Assembly (NCBI GenBank): GCA_023430975.1
Contig: JAEYYB010000106.1
Location: 1-64,000, forward strand
Direction: 5' to 3'
DNA: 64,000 nucleotides
From: Bacillota bacterium
GTDB taxonomy: Bacteria; Bacillota; Clostridia; Acetivibrionales; DSM-2933
Position 1 is the first letter of the stretch. Each line of letters starts with the position of its first letter. Position numbers and translations under genes: made by a program. Below are positions 37,863 through 47,049 of this stretch, one piece after another. The notes beneath the pieces were generated by a model. The model searched no databases, had not been told where the DNA came from, and was given only the letters and a program-made list of their open reading frames with translations.

Positions 37863-38171
37863 CTACATAAGTTTTGTTTTCTTGTCTAAAGCTTTACCAA
37901 AGCTATACCATGAATCTCTAATTTTAAATCTCATTTCCTCATCAAGCGTTCGTTCAATTACATCATTAAGCTGCCTCTTCATTTCCAGGTATTCCGACAA
38001 AACAAACTCAGGTTTGTCAATCAATTTCTCCATATTGACAATCCATTCATTTATGTGTTCTGACCCAAGGTAGTCCCTGGATATCTTTTTCTTAAGGTAA
38101 ACAACTACCAATTTGACTGCCTTTTTTTTAACATCATAATCAGTTAATATCTTTCTTGCATTACCTTTCAT
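37863..38171 (-). CDS. Hypothetical helical protein
   Basis: 102 residues, lysine-rich and predicted helical, cytosolic, with GGGAG about 9 nt before the ATG. No family is recognised and no operon partner is close (its neighbours are over 190 bp away). Confidence 0.5.
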   Translation of the reverse strand: MKGNARKILTDYDVKKKAVKLVVVYLKKKISRDYLGSEHINEWIVNMEKLIDKPEFVLSEYLEMKRQLNDVIERTLDEEMRFKIRDSWYSFGKALDKKTKLM

Positions 38172-38203
38172 AGCTTTCCACTCCCATAAAAAATATGCTG
38201 TAT

Positions 38204-38294
38204 AAAAATCATATTAATTCCACATTTGGCAAAGCGATTAGCGAATGATTCAACAGTATTTGCCATAGTCAAATGTAAAAATTAATAGATTTTT
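38204..38294. repeat. Palindromic repeat family P, copy A
   Basis: 91-nt hairpin with outer arms AAAAATCATATTAATT / AAATTAATAGATTTTT, then ACATTTG / CAAATGT, and an inner GGCAAA.../...TTTGCC stem around a loop containing GCGAATGATTCAACAG. Its reverse complement matches the loop of copies B-E. It lies in a 434-bp gene-free space together with the terminator at 38491. Confidence 0.7.
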
Positions 38295-38490
38295 ATATAA
38301 TTGTACAAAACCAAAAACAGCCAAATAACTAATATTACCTTCTGTACATATTTACTTCAAAGCTGTATATTTTATGGATAAGATAACCTCAAACTCTACC
38401 ATATATTATTAACAAACCTTAAATATGGTAATCTCGCTTATAATTTATATTATATATTAGTATCTATTATTATGCAAATATTGCACATAA

Positions 38491-38542
38491 AAAATAAGGG
38501 GCGAAATTTTCAACTTATATATTGAAATTCTGCTCCTTATTT
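38491..38542 (-). terminator. Terminator of the polysaccharide deacetylase gene
   Basis: AAATAAGG-GGC and AAATTTTCAA pair with TTGAAATT and GCTCCTTATTT, a long stem about 65 bp past the stop codon at 38606. An A/T-rich flank is on both sides, so it may work in both directions. Confidence 0.6.
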
Positions 38543-38605
38543 ATATGTTTCAAATTTATTTGTGTTTATAATTTTTCATTCATACTTTTTTTAATATGTT
38601 ATAAA

Positions 38606-39709
38606 TTAATATGTTACAAGCTTTTTATCCTTGAGATTTGACTTATTGACTCCCTCTTCCTTATCTTTAGGAATTGTTATTGTGTCCGGATTACCATCAC
38701 TAACATACTGATCTGCCCGTGTCAGATTCTTAAGCCACCACTCCAAATCAGCATCAACAGGTTTAATTCCTGATGATCTAACCCTATGAGTTGATAGAGG
38801 ATCAAAATTCTTGCTTACTGGCGAATATGCAGGATCCCATCCAACCTCCACAATAATCTTATTATCATAATTTACGCCTTGATATTGGCCTTTAATCACA
38901 TGCTCTTTTAAATCTTTAGACGGCTGACCAAAAGGTAATGAAAAGAACTTAAAGTTATAGTCAGGAACCAGTTCAAGCATTTTCTTCTGGTTTCCACCTA
39001 TTTCCTCATTAATTTTTTCAGCACTTTTTGCCTCATTGAGATGGATATGGTTCATTGTATGATTTCCAATATCAAATCCTTTATCAATAAGGTATTTCAA
39101 TCTTTCGGAAAGTGTACCCTCACCTTTAAATGTCTCTCCACCCAAATTTACAAAGAAAGTCCCTTTAAGACCAAAATCTGGATGTGTTTTATTAAATTCT
39201 TCCATTATACCTACTGCAGACTTCTTATTAGCTACAAGTCCATTACCGTCTTTGACAAGGTTGAACTGTCCATCTGTACCATCGTCAAATGTGAAAACCA
39301 TTGGTATACATCCAGCCGGCACATTGATGTTGTTGTTTAAATAGTCTTCCATGCTGATAAGCCTGTACCCTTTTTCATAAAGCTCTCCCAAAAGTTTTTC
39401 AAAACTGCTGAAAGTAGTGGTATACTCTCCCTTATCCCATTTTGACGGAGTAAATGTTTCAACAAAATTATGAAACATTACAACCATGATTTTTCCCATT
39501 TCATTGGGCTTAACCTTTGTCACATCAATTTGTGTTGGTTCGACAGAGGGTATAGGAGTCGCAACTGCACTTGGCTTTTGCTCAACATTCAAATTTGCTT
39601 CAGGACTATTTATAACATTTTCATTTGGCTCATTAACCTTTCCACATCCTGACAACAAAACAATAATACTAAGTAATAGAAATAATTTCCTAACTAGTAT
39701 TTTTTTCAT
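38606..39709 (-). CDS. Lipoprotein polysaccharide deacetylase (NodB family, CE4)
   Basis: 367 residues. The signal peptide ends in the lipobox LLSGC (Cys about 22), so the mature protein is anchored outside the membrane. A Pro/Thr/Glu linker (to about 65) leads to the NodB domain: FTFDDGTDG has the metal-binding Asp pair, and IGNHTMNHIHL has the HxxxH metal ligands. It should deacetylate a cell-wall or other polysaccharide such as peptidoglycan or chitin-like polymers. GGGGTGATC precedes the ATG. It stands alone with its own terminator, downstream of the SigI-RsgI fusion gene on the same strand. Confidence 0.88.
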   Translation of the reverse strand: MKKILVRKLFLLLSIIVLLSGCGKVNEPNENVINSPEANLNVEQKPSAVATPIPSVEPTQIDVTKVKPNEMGKIMVVMFHNFVETFTPSKWDKGEYTTTFSSFEKLLGELYEKGYRLISMEDYLNNNINVPAGCIPMVFTFDDGTDGQFNLVKDGNGLVANKKSAVGIMEEFNKTHPDFGLKGTFFVNLGGETFKGEGTLSERLKYLIDKGFDIGNHTMNHIHLNEAKSAEKINEEIGGNQKKMLELVPDYNFKFFSLPFGQPSKDLKEHVIKGQYQGVNYDNKIIVEVGWDPAYSPVSKNFDPLSTHRVRSSGIKPVDADLEWWLKNLTRADQYVSDGNPDTITIPKDKEEGVNKSNLKDKKLVTY

Positions 39710-39854
39710 TTGTGATCACCCCATTTCAAGAAGTATTTTTATTATATAATATTTCGTTTGCTTTTTACAAATGCAATTTGTACCTCAATGTATCTAGAGT
39801 ATCGATAATTGCTAATGAGAAATTTTAGAGTAAAATAATCAATAATTCCCAAGA

Positions 39855-39886
39855 CAATAAAAACAGCTGCAATTTTTGCAACTGTT
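39855..39886 (-). terminator. Terminator of the SigI-RsgI fusion gene
   Basis: Stem AACAG-TTGCAA / TTGCAG-CTGTT with one mismatch, followed on the minus strand by TTTTTATT, about 50 nt past the stop codon at 39935. Confidence 0.65.
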
Positions 39887-39934
39887 AATTTTTGCAATAT
39901 TATATTATATCATGTTGCATTATATTGTAAATTT

Positions 39935-41638
39935 TTATTTAATAGTTACAGTAATTGTCGAACTGGTAGTAGTACCATATGAATTTGTTGCCTCACATTT
40001 ATATGTATTTGTACCTGCCTTTTTTGCAATAATCATTCTCGGAATATCCTGTTCACCCGGACTATTATCAGGAGAGCTCCTTGTAAAAACAACTCTGCCG
40101 TTTTCGTAAAGCTTCCAGGATGTTGCATTATTACCGCTTGCAATTTTCATATGTATTGTAAAACTTCCTCCAACACTCACTTCATTGCTATCAGAACTAA
40201 TTTGTACAGATCCGGGAACTCCGGTCGCTTTTGTTGTCGCATACCCTGATGCAGGCTTGTTTGTTGGCTTTTCAGTCGGCTTGGCAGCTGGTTTCGTTAC
40301 AGGTACTGCAGTCGGCTTGGCTGAAGGCTTTATAACTTTGGGAGTATTAAATGGCTTTGGAGAAGTAGGTTTAACCTTTACAGGCTCTTTAGTAGGAATC
40401 GACGCATCTTTAGCTGTTGGTGCCGGCTTTGTTACTGCCGATTCGGTAGCCAATGGTGTAGGTTTCACACTTACTTCCGGTACAGGCGTATTAGCCGGTG
40501 CATTTGAACTTTGTTCCGGTGTAGGGTCTACTGTTTTCTCTTCATCCGGTGTATTTTGAGGAATTACACTTGGCTCACCTGAATCAGAACTTTCACCAGT
40601 ATCTTTGCTGTCGGAATCCTTCTGATCCTGAGCTTCTACATTGCTTTTATCATTATCCTTGCTGTCATTAGATTCGCTAAATGCCTCTTTATCTTTATCG
40701 GCAACACTTACAACGGATGTTTTTTTTCCGTCATCCACTCCGTCACTAATAAATTTAAACCCTGTAAAGGCTACTACAGCAACAAGAATAATCCCTGCTG
40801 CTAAAAAAGAATACTTAAAGGCAGGTGTCTTTGAACCGCTTCTTAGGTTGGACTTTGTAAAATAAACCATCTTACCGAGGTCAACTACATTACCAAAGCT
40901 ATTAGTCATATTAAATCTGCCATATCCTGTCATATATATGGCAGTATCCTTTGTTCTCTCAATAACAGTACCTATACTGTCGGCAATTATATCGTCTGCA
41001 TCTATATTTTTTAAATAATTCTTTAAAACATCAAGATTACTTTTAAGAATCAAGATCAATGCAATAGTATACTTTCTATTATTTTTGACCTTTCTTGAAA
41101 CAACAGCATTTAAACTGGCAAGCTCTTCTACCGACAGGTTTTTGTCAATTTTTAGGTTAACAAATAAGGACTCGGTATTTAATATTTCATTTGCAGCCTT
41201 TAATGCTGATTTGATTGACAAATTATCTTTTGGAGTCGATGATATCAGTTGGGGAATAGTTATTCCAAACTCCCATAGCTTATGCTTCAGATGTGCTACA
41301 TCATCCCTAAAGGTTTTGAGATTTTTTACTCTGTAGTCATCAAGCCATTTTTTAATGATCTCTTGGGCAAACTCTATAAACTCTTCATAACTACCCTGCG
41401 TAAACTTATCTATGGAATAAATAAACGCAAAAAGTCCTACATGAAACTCTTCGCTGTTCTTTTTTATTGTGCTGTCGCCTATATACTCGCAAACAACACC
41501 TAACACGAACGTCTCATGCTCACCAATAAAACCTTCCCTATATGACCTGTTCCCCTTCTTTACCTGCTGGAAAGTCTCATTGCAGGCTTCATTCCTTTTC
41601 GTTTCTATCTCCGGATTGTTACCTGTTTCCAAAAACAT
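39935..41638 (-). CDS. Single-chain SigI-like sigma factor fused to RsgI-type anti-sigma, membrane anchor and Ig-like sensor
   Basis: 567 residues in four parts. Residues about 18-212 match the standalone SigI at 47226 along the whole length (VKKGNRSYREGFI versus IKKGDRELKECFL, SEEFHVGLFAFIYSID versus SEEFSIAFIAFNEAID, and the C-terminal NNRKYTIALILILKSNLDVL block). Residues about 222-265 match the RsgI N-terminal anti-sigma domain of 48062 (IGTVIERTKDTAIYMT versus VGYIFSILSSDVIIMT). A membrane helix follows (275-298), then a 165-residue Pro/Thr/Ser/Lys linker and a C-terminal Ig-like domain (about 468-567) ending GTNTYKCEATNSYG. So sigma, anti-sigma and extracellular sensor are in one polypeptide. 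AGGGGGG precedes the ATG. Normally SigI and RsgI are separate proteins. Confidence 0.82.
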   Translation of the reverse strand: MFLETGNNPEIETKRNEACNETFQQVKKGNRSYREGFIGEHETFVLGVVCEYIGDSTIKKNSEEFHVGLFAFIYSIDKFTQGSYEEFIEFAQEIIKKWLDDYRVKNLKTFRDDVAHLKHKLWEFGITIPQLISSTPKDNLSIKSALKAANEILNTESLFVNLKIDKNLSVEELASLNAVVSRKVKNNRKYTIALILILKSNLDVLKNYLKNIDADDIIADSIGTVIERTKDTAIYMTGYGRFNMTNSFGNVVDLGKMVYFTKSNLRSGSKTPAFKYSFLAAGIILVAVVAFTGFKFISDGVDDGKKTSVVSVADKDKEAFSESNDSKDNDKSNVEAQDQKDSDSKDTGESSDSGEPSVIPQNTPDEEKTVDPTPEQSSNAPANTPVPEVSVKPTPLATESAVTKPAPTAKDASIPTKEPVKVKPTSPKPFNTPKVIKPSAKPTAVPVTKPAAKPTEKPTNKPASGYATTKATGVPGSVQISSDSNEVSVGGSFTIHMKIASGNNATSWKLYENGRVVFTRSSPDNSPGEQDIPRMIIAKKAGTNTYKCEATNSYGTTTSSTITVTIK

Positions 41639-41715
41639 CGCCCCCCTAAAGAAAACTTTACCTACTATATATTTTTATATTATTATAATTAATTAAATAA
41701 CACTTTTCATATATA

Positions 41716-41812
41716 TTAAAATCAATTAATCTTTTACATTTATCTATCGCAAAATACCGTTAAAGCATTCGTTATTTTGCTCTGCTAAATGTAAAATTAA
41801 TAGTGATTTTAA
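41716..41812. repeat. Palindromic repeat family P, copy B
   Basis: 97-nt hairpin in the 300-bp gap upstream of the fusion gene: TTAAAATCA..TTAATCTTTTACATTTA pairs with its mirror, then GCAAAATA / TATTTTGC closes the loop CCGTTAAAGCATTCGT. Where copies C and E have ACATTTG/CAAATGT, this copy has ACATTTA/TAAATGT, a paired change. Confidence 0.75.
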
Positions 41813-41938
41813 TTTAGTTAATATTTTTTCATTATCTACTACTGAATATTTTAACATACATAACCTAATTACTCAATTATATCAATCAATGTAAACCGCA
41901 AACAGAATGGTTTACATCAAGTATAATAAAATATAAAG

Positions 41939-42460
41939 TTATTCATTAATTTGGGTTGTAGTATTGAATAAGCTGCTTAAACTCCCTTTTTCCTGCATCC
42001 AAACCATCTCGTTAACACCATAAAAACCTTTATCAGGATAGGATTTATTTTTTGTATAATTTGCAACATATCCTGACTTAAATTCATCTGTTGTTTTATG
42101 ATTTATATATTCATCATAAGCCTTTTGAGAACAAAATATGTCAATAGCCACCGGATCCTTGTCCTTGCTGAGTCTCTTAATAAGTTCAATTAAGTCATCC
42201 TTTTTGCTATCCGGTTTAACAAGTATCATTGCCCCAAATCCCTTATCTATTTGAAATGGCTTAAATTGACTTAAGATGGTGTATTCAATATTTTCCTTTT
42301 TAACAGATTGAGATGGATCCACTGTAAATACAGCAGCAGGTGGAATAGTAGGGTTGGCACCTTTCTCATCTGTACTGTTTTGAATTTTATCTCCGCTTGA
42401 ACAGCCCTGAACACCTAAAAATAAAGTCAATAGCACTATTGCTAACTTTTGTTTCTTCAT
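41939..42460 (-). CDS. Hypothetical lipoprotein
   Basis: 173 residues from an ATG at 42460 preceded by AAAGGA. A hydrophobic signal peptide ends in GVQGC, a lipobox. The mature part is hydrophilic with no recognised domain (FGAMILVKPDSKKDDLIELIKRLSKD). Probably anchored on the outer face of the membrane; function unknown. Confidence 0.65.
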   Translation of the reverse strand: MKKQKLAIVLLTLFLGVQGCSSGDKIQNSTDEKGANPTIPPAAVFTVDPSQSVKKENIEYTILSQFKPFQIDKGFGAMILVKPDSKKDDLIELIKRLSKDKDPVAIDIFCSQKAYDEYINHKTTDEFKSGYVANYTKNKSYPDKGFYGVNEMVWMQEKGSLSSLFNTTTQINE

Positions 42461-42855
42461 AGTTTGCATTCCTTTCATCTAATACCAGCAATCTTGATAT
42501 ATTTAATTTTTATTGTCTTGGTAAAAATCATTATATATAATATATTAAATAAGTTTTTAATATTTTTCTACATTTTTTTATAACATTTAATAATCGGTTT
42601 AGTCACATTAGGTATTATAAAATTATTAACTGGTCAATGTGGCATTTAAAATCTAAATATTAATGAGATAATGCAAAAAATACTTGAATAATTATTTTCT
42701 GAAATGCCCTTATATAATGAATTATAACCTCAAGCACGCAAATTGTAAATTACAATTATTTTTTGTATTATCTGGGCACAGAATTGCTGAAAATTTTATA
42801 AGGTATTTTAATGGTTTTTTACTAAAGATAAATATATAAAACAGGAGATTTACAA
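42461..42855. other. Gene-free divergent promoter region
   Basis: 395 bp between a minus-strand lipoprotein gene and the plus-strand ComEC-like gene. Very AT-rich; it presumably holds both promoters. I see no repeat copy, RNA gene or clear promoter pair, apart from the short palindrome TTGTAAATTACAA near 42745. Confidence 0.5.
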
Positions 42856-43779
42856 ATGAAAACAAAATTAATATTCATTTTTATCATTATGGCTTTTTTA
42901 GTATCCTGCTCCAATACCATGGGCAGTGATTACAGAACTGATGAAAATACCCCAAGCAAAAAGCCAATTACAAAAGATGAACCCATAGAAAGTCCAAAAC
43001 CCGCTTCACAGTCTTCTTTTTTAAAAGTTTATTTTATTGATGTCGGGCAGGGAGACAGCATATTTATTTCCACTCCTTCAGGTAAAACAATGCTTATAGA
43101 CGCAGGAAAAAACGATAAGGGTAGTTTAGTAAAAGACTATATAGAGTCACTGGGATATAAAAAAATTGATGCGGTTATCGGCACTCATCCCCACGAAGAT
43201 CATATCGGTGGTCTGGATGTTGTAGTCGATAATTTCGATATCGGTAATATATATCTTCCAAAAAAGTCTAATACCACAAAAACTTTCGAGGACTTGTTAG
43301 TCTCAGTAAAAAATAAGGGTCTCAAAATAAAAACAGCAGCAGCAGGTATTAGCTTAGACCTGGACCCCTTGGTAAAAATTCAAATGCTTGCATCAGTAAA
43401 TACAGATTATGAAGACATCAATAATTACTCAGCAGTAATAAAAGTTACATATAAAAATATATCTTTTCTTTTTACAGGTGATGCAGAAGCTTTATCTGAA
43501 AAAGAAATGCTTTCTAAGGGCTATAATCTTAAAGCTAATGTTCTGAAAATCGGGCATCATGGAAGCAGTTCCTCAACCTCAGCAAAATTTCTTCAGGCCG
43601 TTAGTCCCGATTTTGCCGTAATCTCTGTATCTTCGGACAATGAATACAATCACCCGCATAAAATTACTTTAAACAGGTTATCTTCTGCAAAGGTAAAAAC
43701 CTACAGAACCGATAAGGCGGGTACAATAACCGCACTTTCTGACGGAAATACATTAAAATTTGAAACTGCTAAAAGGTAA
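42856..43779 (+). CDS. ComEC-like metallo-beta-lactamase-fold lipoprotein
   Basis: 307 residues. The signal peptide ends in LVSC (Cys about 18), so it is a lipoprotein. After a short linker, the metallo-hydrolase domain has FIDVGQGDSIF, GTHPHEDHIGGL (HxHxDH metal ligands), LFTGDAEALSE and KIGHHGSSSS, as in the C-terminal domain of ComEC/Rec2. The ComEC membrane channel is absent. It is a secreted, anchored hydrolase of unknown substrate, possibly nucleic acid. AGGAG lies 9 nt before the ATG. It is followed by DUF3006 on the same strand. Confidence 0.85.
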   Translation: MKTKLIFIFIIMAFLVSCSNTMGSDYRTDENTPSKKPITKDEPIESPKPASQSSFLKVYFIDVGQGDSIFISTPSGKTMLIDAGKNDKGSLVKDYIESLGYKKIDAVIGTHPHEDHIGGLDVVVDNFDIGNIYLPKKSNTTKTFEDLLVSVKNKGLKIKTAAAGISLDLDPLVKIQMLASVNTDYEDINNYSAVIKVTYKNISFLFTGDAEALSEKEMLSKGYNLKANVLKIGHHGSSSSTSAKFLQAVSPDFAVISVSSDNEYNHPHKITLNRLSSAKVKTYRTDKAGTITALSDGNTLKFETAKR

Positions 43780-43790
43780 TAATGATCTAT

Positions 43791-43887
43791 ATGAAAAGTG
43801 TTAATGATCTTACATTTGTCAGAGCAAATAACGAACGCTTTTACGGGATTTGCGATAGACAAATGTAAAAGATTATTCACTTTTCAT
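43791..43887. repeat. Palindromic repeat family P, copy C
   Basis: 97-nt hairpin between the ComEC-like and DUF3006 genes: ATGAAAAGTG..TAATGATCTTACATTTGTC pairs with GACAAATGTAAAAGATTATTCACTTTTCAT, then GCAAAT / ATTTGC, with the loop AACGAACGCTTTTACGGG. It starts 12 nt past the upstream stop codon. Confidence 0.75.
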
Positions 43888-43933
43888 CTAAAAACGAATT
43901 TATTATAATGAGGGAGATTATTGAGGGAGGTGT

Positions 43934-44152
43934 ATGAAATTGAAAATTATAATTGATCGTTTTGAAGGAAAATTTGCTATTTGTGAAACTGAAGATAAAA
44001 AAATGATTAACATTGATAGAAATTTAGTACCTACTGCTGCAAAAGAAGGCGATATTTTAGATATTGAAGGAGATTCCGTCACACTTGATACCGAAGCCAC
44101 TATAAAAAGGAAAAAAGACATAGATAAGTTGGTTGATGAACTTTGGGAGTAA
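43934..44152 (+). CDS. DUF3006 small protein
   Basis: 72 residues: KIIIDRFEGKFAICETEDKKMINIDRNLVP is the DUF3006 pattern, a small beta-barrel domain. GGGAGG lies 4 nt before the ATG. DUF3006 genes are typically next to secreted ComEC-like hydrolases, as here, but its function is not known. Confidence 0.85.
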   Translation: MKLKIIIDRFEGKFAICETEDKKMINIDRNLVPTAAKEGDILDIEGDSVTLDTEATIKRKKDIDKLVDELWE

Positions 44153-44180
44153 TGGGTGCAAATGCCCTCATTACTCCCAA
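44143..44180. terminator. Bidirectional hairpin between DUF3006 gene and thrS
   Basis: Perfect 12-bp arms TTGGGAGTAATG / CATTACTCCCAA with a 14-nt loop. The left arm overlaps the DUF3006 stop codon, and the element is about 40 bp from the convergent thrS stop. No strong T-run is present. Confidence 0.6.
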
Positions 44181-44219
44181 TATGCTTTATAATTGTTAAT
44201 TTAAACTTGTATTCTTTTG

Positions 44220-46154
44220 TTACTTACTTTTTTGTGCTATTTCCAGAAGGACCTTGTTTAAGAACTCGTCAACCGGCATAGCACCCAGATCGCCATCTTT
44301 TCTTGATCTTACAGCAACTGCTCTGTTTTCCATTTCCTTATCACCTAATACAACCATGTAAGGAACCTTATCAAGCTGTGCTTCTCTTATTTTATAACCT
44401 ATTTTTTCATTTCTAAGATCTACTTCAACTCTCATTCCTTTTTCTTCAAACATCTTTTTAAGCTCAAGAGCATAACTATGATGCTTGTCGATCAATGGAA
44501 GAATCTTTACCTGCACAGGCGACAACCAAGTAGGGAATGCACCTGCATATTTTTCGATGAGCAGTGCAAGGGTTCTTTCGTAGCACCCTATTGATGTCCT
44601 GTGAATTACATATGGATATTGCTTCTGTCCATCACTGTCAACATACTGCATGCCGAATTTTTCTGCCAGCTGGAAGTCTATCTGTACTGTAATAAGTGTA
44701 TCTTCCTTGCCATGAACATTCCTTATCTGTATATCAAGTTTTGGACCATAGAATGCAGCTTCTCCTTCTTCCTCCTTGTACTTTATGCCAAGGTGATCAA
44801 GTATTTGCCTCATCCTGTTTTGTACTTCTTCCCACTGTTCTTCTGTTCCAATGTACTTTTCCTTATTATTGGGGTCCCATTTCGAGAAGCGGTAGGAAAC
44901 ATCCTCATCCAACCCTACAGTTTTAAGCATGAAGTTTGCTAGATCAACACATCCGGCAAATTCCTCCTCCAACTGGTCAGGAGTACATGCCAAATGTCCT
45001 TCTGAAATTGTAAATTGTCTTACACGTATTAACCCATGCATTTCACCTGAAGATTCGTTTCTAAAAAGTGTTGATGTTTCATTAAATCTCATGGGCAGTT
45101 CTCTATAACTTCTGAGCCTTGCAAGGTATACCTGGAACTGGAATGGACATGTCATAGGTCTCAATGCAAAAACTTCTTCATCATTTTCGTCTCCCATAAT
45201 AAACATTCCATCACGGTAGTGATCCCAGTGTCCTGATATTTTATACAAATCACTTTTTGCCATAAATGGTGTCTTTGTAAGCATATAACCGCGGCGTTCC
45301 TCTTCATCCTCTACAAAACGCTGTAATATCTGAATGATTTTTGCACCCTTTGGCATTAAAATAGGCAGACCCTGGCCAATATAATCAACTGTAGTAAAGA
45401 GTTCAAGCTCACGGCCAAGTTTGTTGTGATCCCTTTTCTTAGCCTCTTCAAGCCTTGTAATATGCTCGTCCAGCTCGCTTTTTTTGTTGAAGGATGTTCC
45501 GTAAATTCTTTGGAGCATTTTATTTTTCTCACTTCCCCTCCAGTATGCACCCGCTACCGAAAGAAGCTTGAAAGCCTTTATTTTTCCTGTTGAAGGAAGA
45601 TGTGGGCCTGCACATAGGTCAACAAAATCGCCCTGCTTATAAAAGGATATTTCTTCCCCCTCTGGAAGGTCTTTAATCAATTCAACCTTGTATGGTTCAC
45701 CTTTTTCTTCCATAAATTTAATAGCTTCATCTCTAGGCAAGGTAAATCTTTCCAATTGGAGATCTTCTTTAATAATCTTCTCCATCTCTTTTTCTATTTT
45801 CCCAAGCTCTTCTAATGCCAAAGTAGTATCCATGTCAAAATCATAATAGAACCCTGTCTCTATAGAGGGACCTATAGCAAGCTTTGCGTTAGGATATAAC
45901 CTTTTTACAGCCTGGGCCATAATATGAGAAGTTGTATGCCTGTAAGCATACTTTCCACCATCATCATCAAATGTAAGCAAACTGAGTCTGCAGTCATTCT
46001 GGAGCTTAAAACTTAAATCCTTTACATGACCGTCAACTTCACCTGCCAACGCTACCCTTGCAAGACCAGCACTGATGCTTTCTGCAACTTCTCTTATAGT
46101 AATACCCGCGTTATATTCTTTTACGCTTCCATCCTTTAACTGAATATTAATCAT
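44220..46154 (-). CDS. thrS: Threonyl-tRNA synthetase
   Basis: 644 residues from an ATG at 46154 with GGAGG 7 nt upstream. In order: TGS domain (1-60); editing domain with HTTSHIMAQA and DLCAGPH; class II catalytic core (ALRPMTCPFQ with the zinc Cys, then FRNESSGEMHGLIRVRQF); C-terminal anticodon-binding domain (VKILPLIDKHHSYA). Length and motif set are those of a complete bacterial ThrRS. It charges tRNA-Thr. Expression is controlled by the T-box leader upstream. Confidence 0.97.
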   Translation of the reverse strand: MINIQLKDGSVKEYNAGITIREVAESISAGLARVALAGEVDGHVKDLSFKLQNDCRLSLLTFDDDGGKYAYRHTTSHIMAQAVKRLYPNAKLAIGPSIETGFYYDFDMDTTLALEELGKIEKEMEKIIKEDLQLERFTLPRDEAIKFMEEKGEPYKVELIKDLPEGEEISFYKQGDFVDLCAGPHLPSTGKIKAFKLLSVAGAYWRGSEKNKMLQRIYGTSFNKKSELDEHITRLEEAKKRDHNKLGRELELFTTVDYIGQGLPILMPKGAKIIQILQRFVEDEEERRGYMLTKTPFMAKSDLYKISGHWDHYRDGMFIMGDENDEEVFALRPMTCPFQFQVYLARLRSYRELPMRFNETSTLFRNESSGEMHGLIRVRQFTISEGHLACTPDQLEEEFAGCVDLANFMLKTVGLDEDVSYRFSKWDPNNKEKYIGTEEQWEEVQNRMRQILDHLGIKYKEEEGEAAFYGPKLDIQIRNVHGKEDTLITVQIDFQLAEKFGMQYVDSDGQKQYPYVIHRTSIGCYERTLALLIEKYAGAFPTWLSPVQVKILPLIDKHHSYALELKKMFEEKGMRVEVDLRNEKIGYKIREAQLDKVPYMVVLGDKEMENRAVAVRSRKDGDLGAMPVDEFLNKVLLEIAQKSK

Positions 46155-46198
46155 TATTATTCCTCCTGTCATCCATAAAAATCAATTTCTCACAACAT

Positions 46199-46510
46199 AA
46201 AAAAACCCCCATCCCTTACAACGTAAGGGACGAGAGTTATATCCCGTGGTTCCACCCTAATTTTTACTCAAATTAGATATTTAAGTATTGATCATCTATT
46301 TAGTAAATAAAAGCGATTGATAAATCAATACTTAACCTAAATGACTATAACGTAAGTCAACGTTTAAGCTCAGAGGTGGTCTTCAATTTTACTTTCCTGA
46401 AAGCATTCCCAGCCCTTGTATTGGTACTCGTAATCGTTCTACAAGGATGCTTTCTCTCTTTGAGGAACTATAAAACCTACTCTTCTCGTCACTGCTCAAT
46501 AACATTATTT
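46199..46510 (-). promoter_or_regulatory. T-box riboswitch leader of thrS
   Basis: On the minus strand the T-box core GGGTGGAACCACGGGAT (46257-46241) is followed by a terminator stem GTCCCTTAC-GTAAGGGAT and a T-run (to 46199). Upstream are the AGAGA-type AAAGAGAGAAAG and a Stem I-like region. A likely specifier is ACC (46380-46378), a threonine codon, in the usual GAAG-ACC-ACCTCTGAGC context. Uncharged tRNA-Thr should stabilise the antiterminator. Confidence 0.9.
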
Positions 46511-46560
46511 AATATCATATTGAAAGTGATTAATCTTTTAATGTAGCTAGCTATATGTTT

Positions 46561-46589
46561 ATTATATCTGTATAAAAAAACATTGTCAA
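46561..46589 (-). promoter_or_regulatory. Consensus sigma-A promoter of thrS
   Basis: TTGACA (46589-46584) and TATAAT (46566-46561) with a 17-bp spacer, a perfect consensus. Transcription would start near 46554 and give a 400-nt leader containing the T-box. Confidence 0.85.
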
Positions 46590-46771
46590 CAAAATCGCCG
46601 AGCATTTTATAGATGTACAGGGAATTATAGTATATGCTATAATACAGTCTGTCACCACAATATTAAGTTTGCAAAATCATTCCACAATTCAGCTCTTGGC
46701 ACATTACCATAAATAATATATTTTTTTACAAACCCACCCAAAAACTAAATTTTTCTTGTATAATATAGTTA

Positions 46772-46891
46772 AGTTGATAAATATTCAGGCATGCCCTAAA
46801 TATAACTTCCCGTATAATTTTGCTTTAGTGTTTACTTAACTCGTGAACACACGCTCAAAACGGTAAGTAATGTTTCAATCATGCATCAACT
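46772..46891. repeat. Palindromic repeat family X, copy 2
   Basis: 120-bp near-palindrome, outer arms AGTTGAT..GCATG / CATGC.ATCAACT, inner ACTTCCCGT / ACGGTAAGT. Its reverse complement aligns with 37320-37430, including the ACACGCTCAAAACGG and TCGTGAACAC blocks. Confidence 0.75.
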
Positions 46892-46894
46892 ATG

Positions 46895-46989
46895 TTAAAA
46901 GTGTTAATAATCTTACATTCGGCGGAGCAAATAACGAAGGATTCAACGGGATTTACGACAGACAAATGTAATAGATTTATCACTTTTAA
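46895..46989. repeat. Palindromic repeat family P, copy D
   Basis: 95-nt hairpin directly after family X copy 2: TTAAAAGTGTTAATAATCTTACATTC / GACAAATGTAATAGATTTATCACTTTTAA, with the loop AACGAAGGATTCAACGGG. Here one arm has CATTCGGC, so the stem is slightly degraded compared with copies B, C and E. Confidence 0.7.
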
Positions 46990-47049
46990 TATAATAAAAA
47001 ATAACTAATTTTATTTATAAACTGGGGATCTTTATTTTTTTATTATGTA

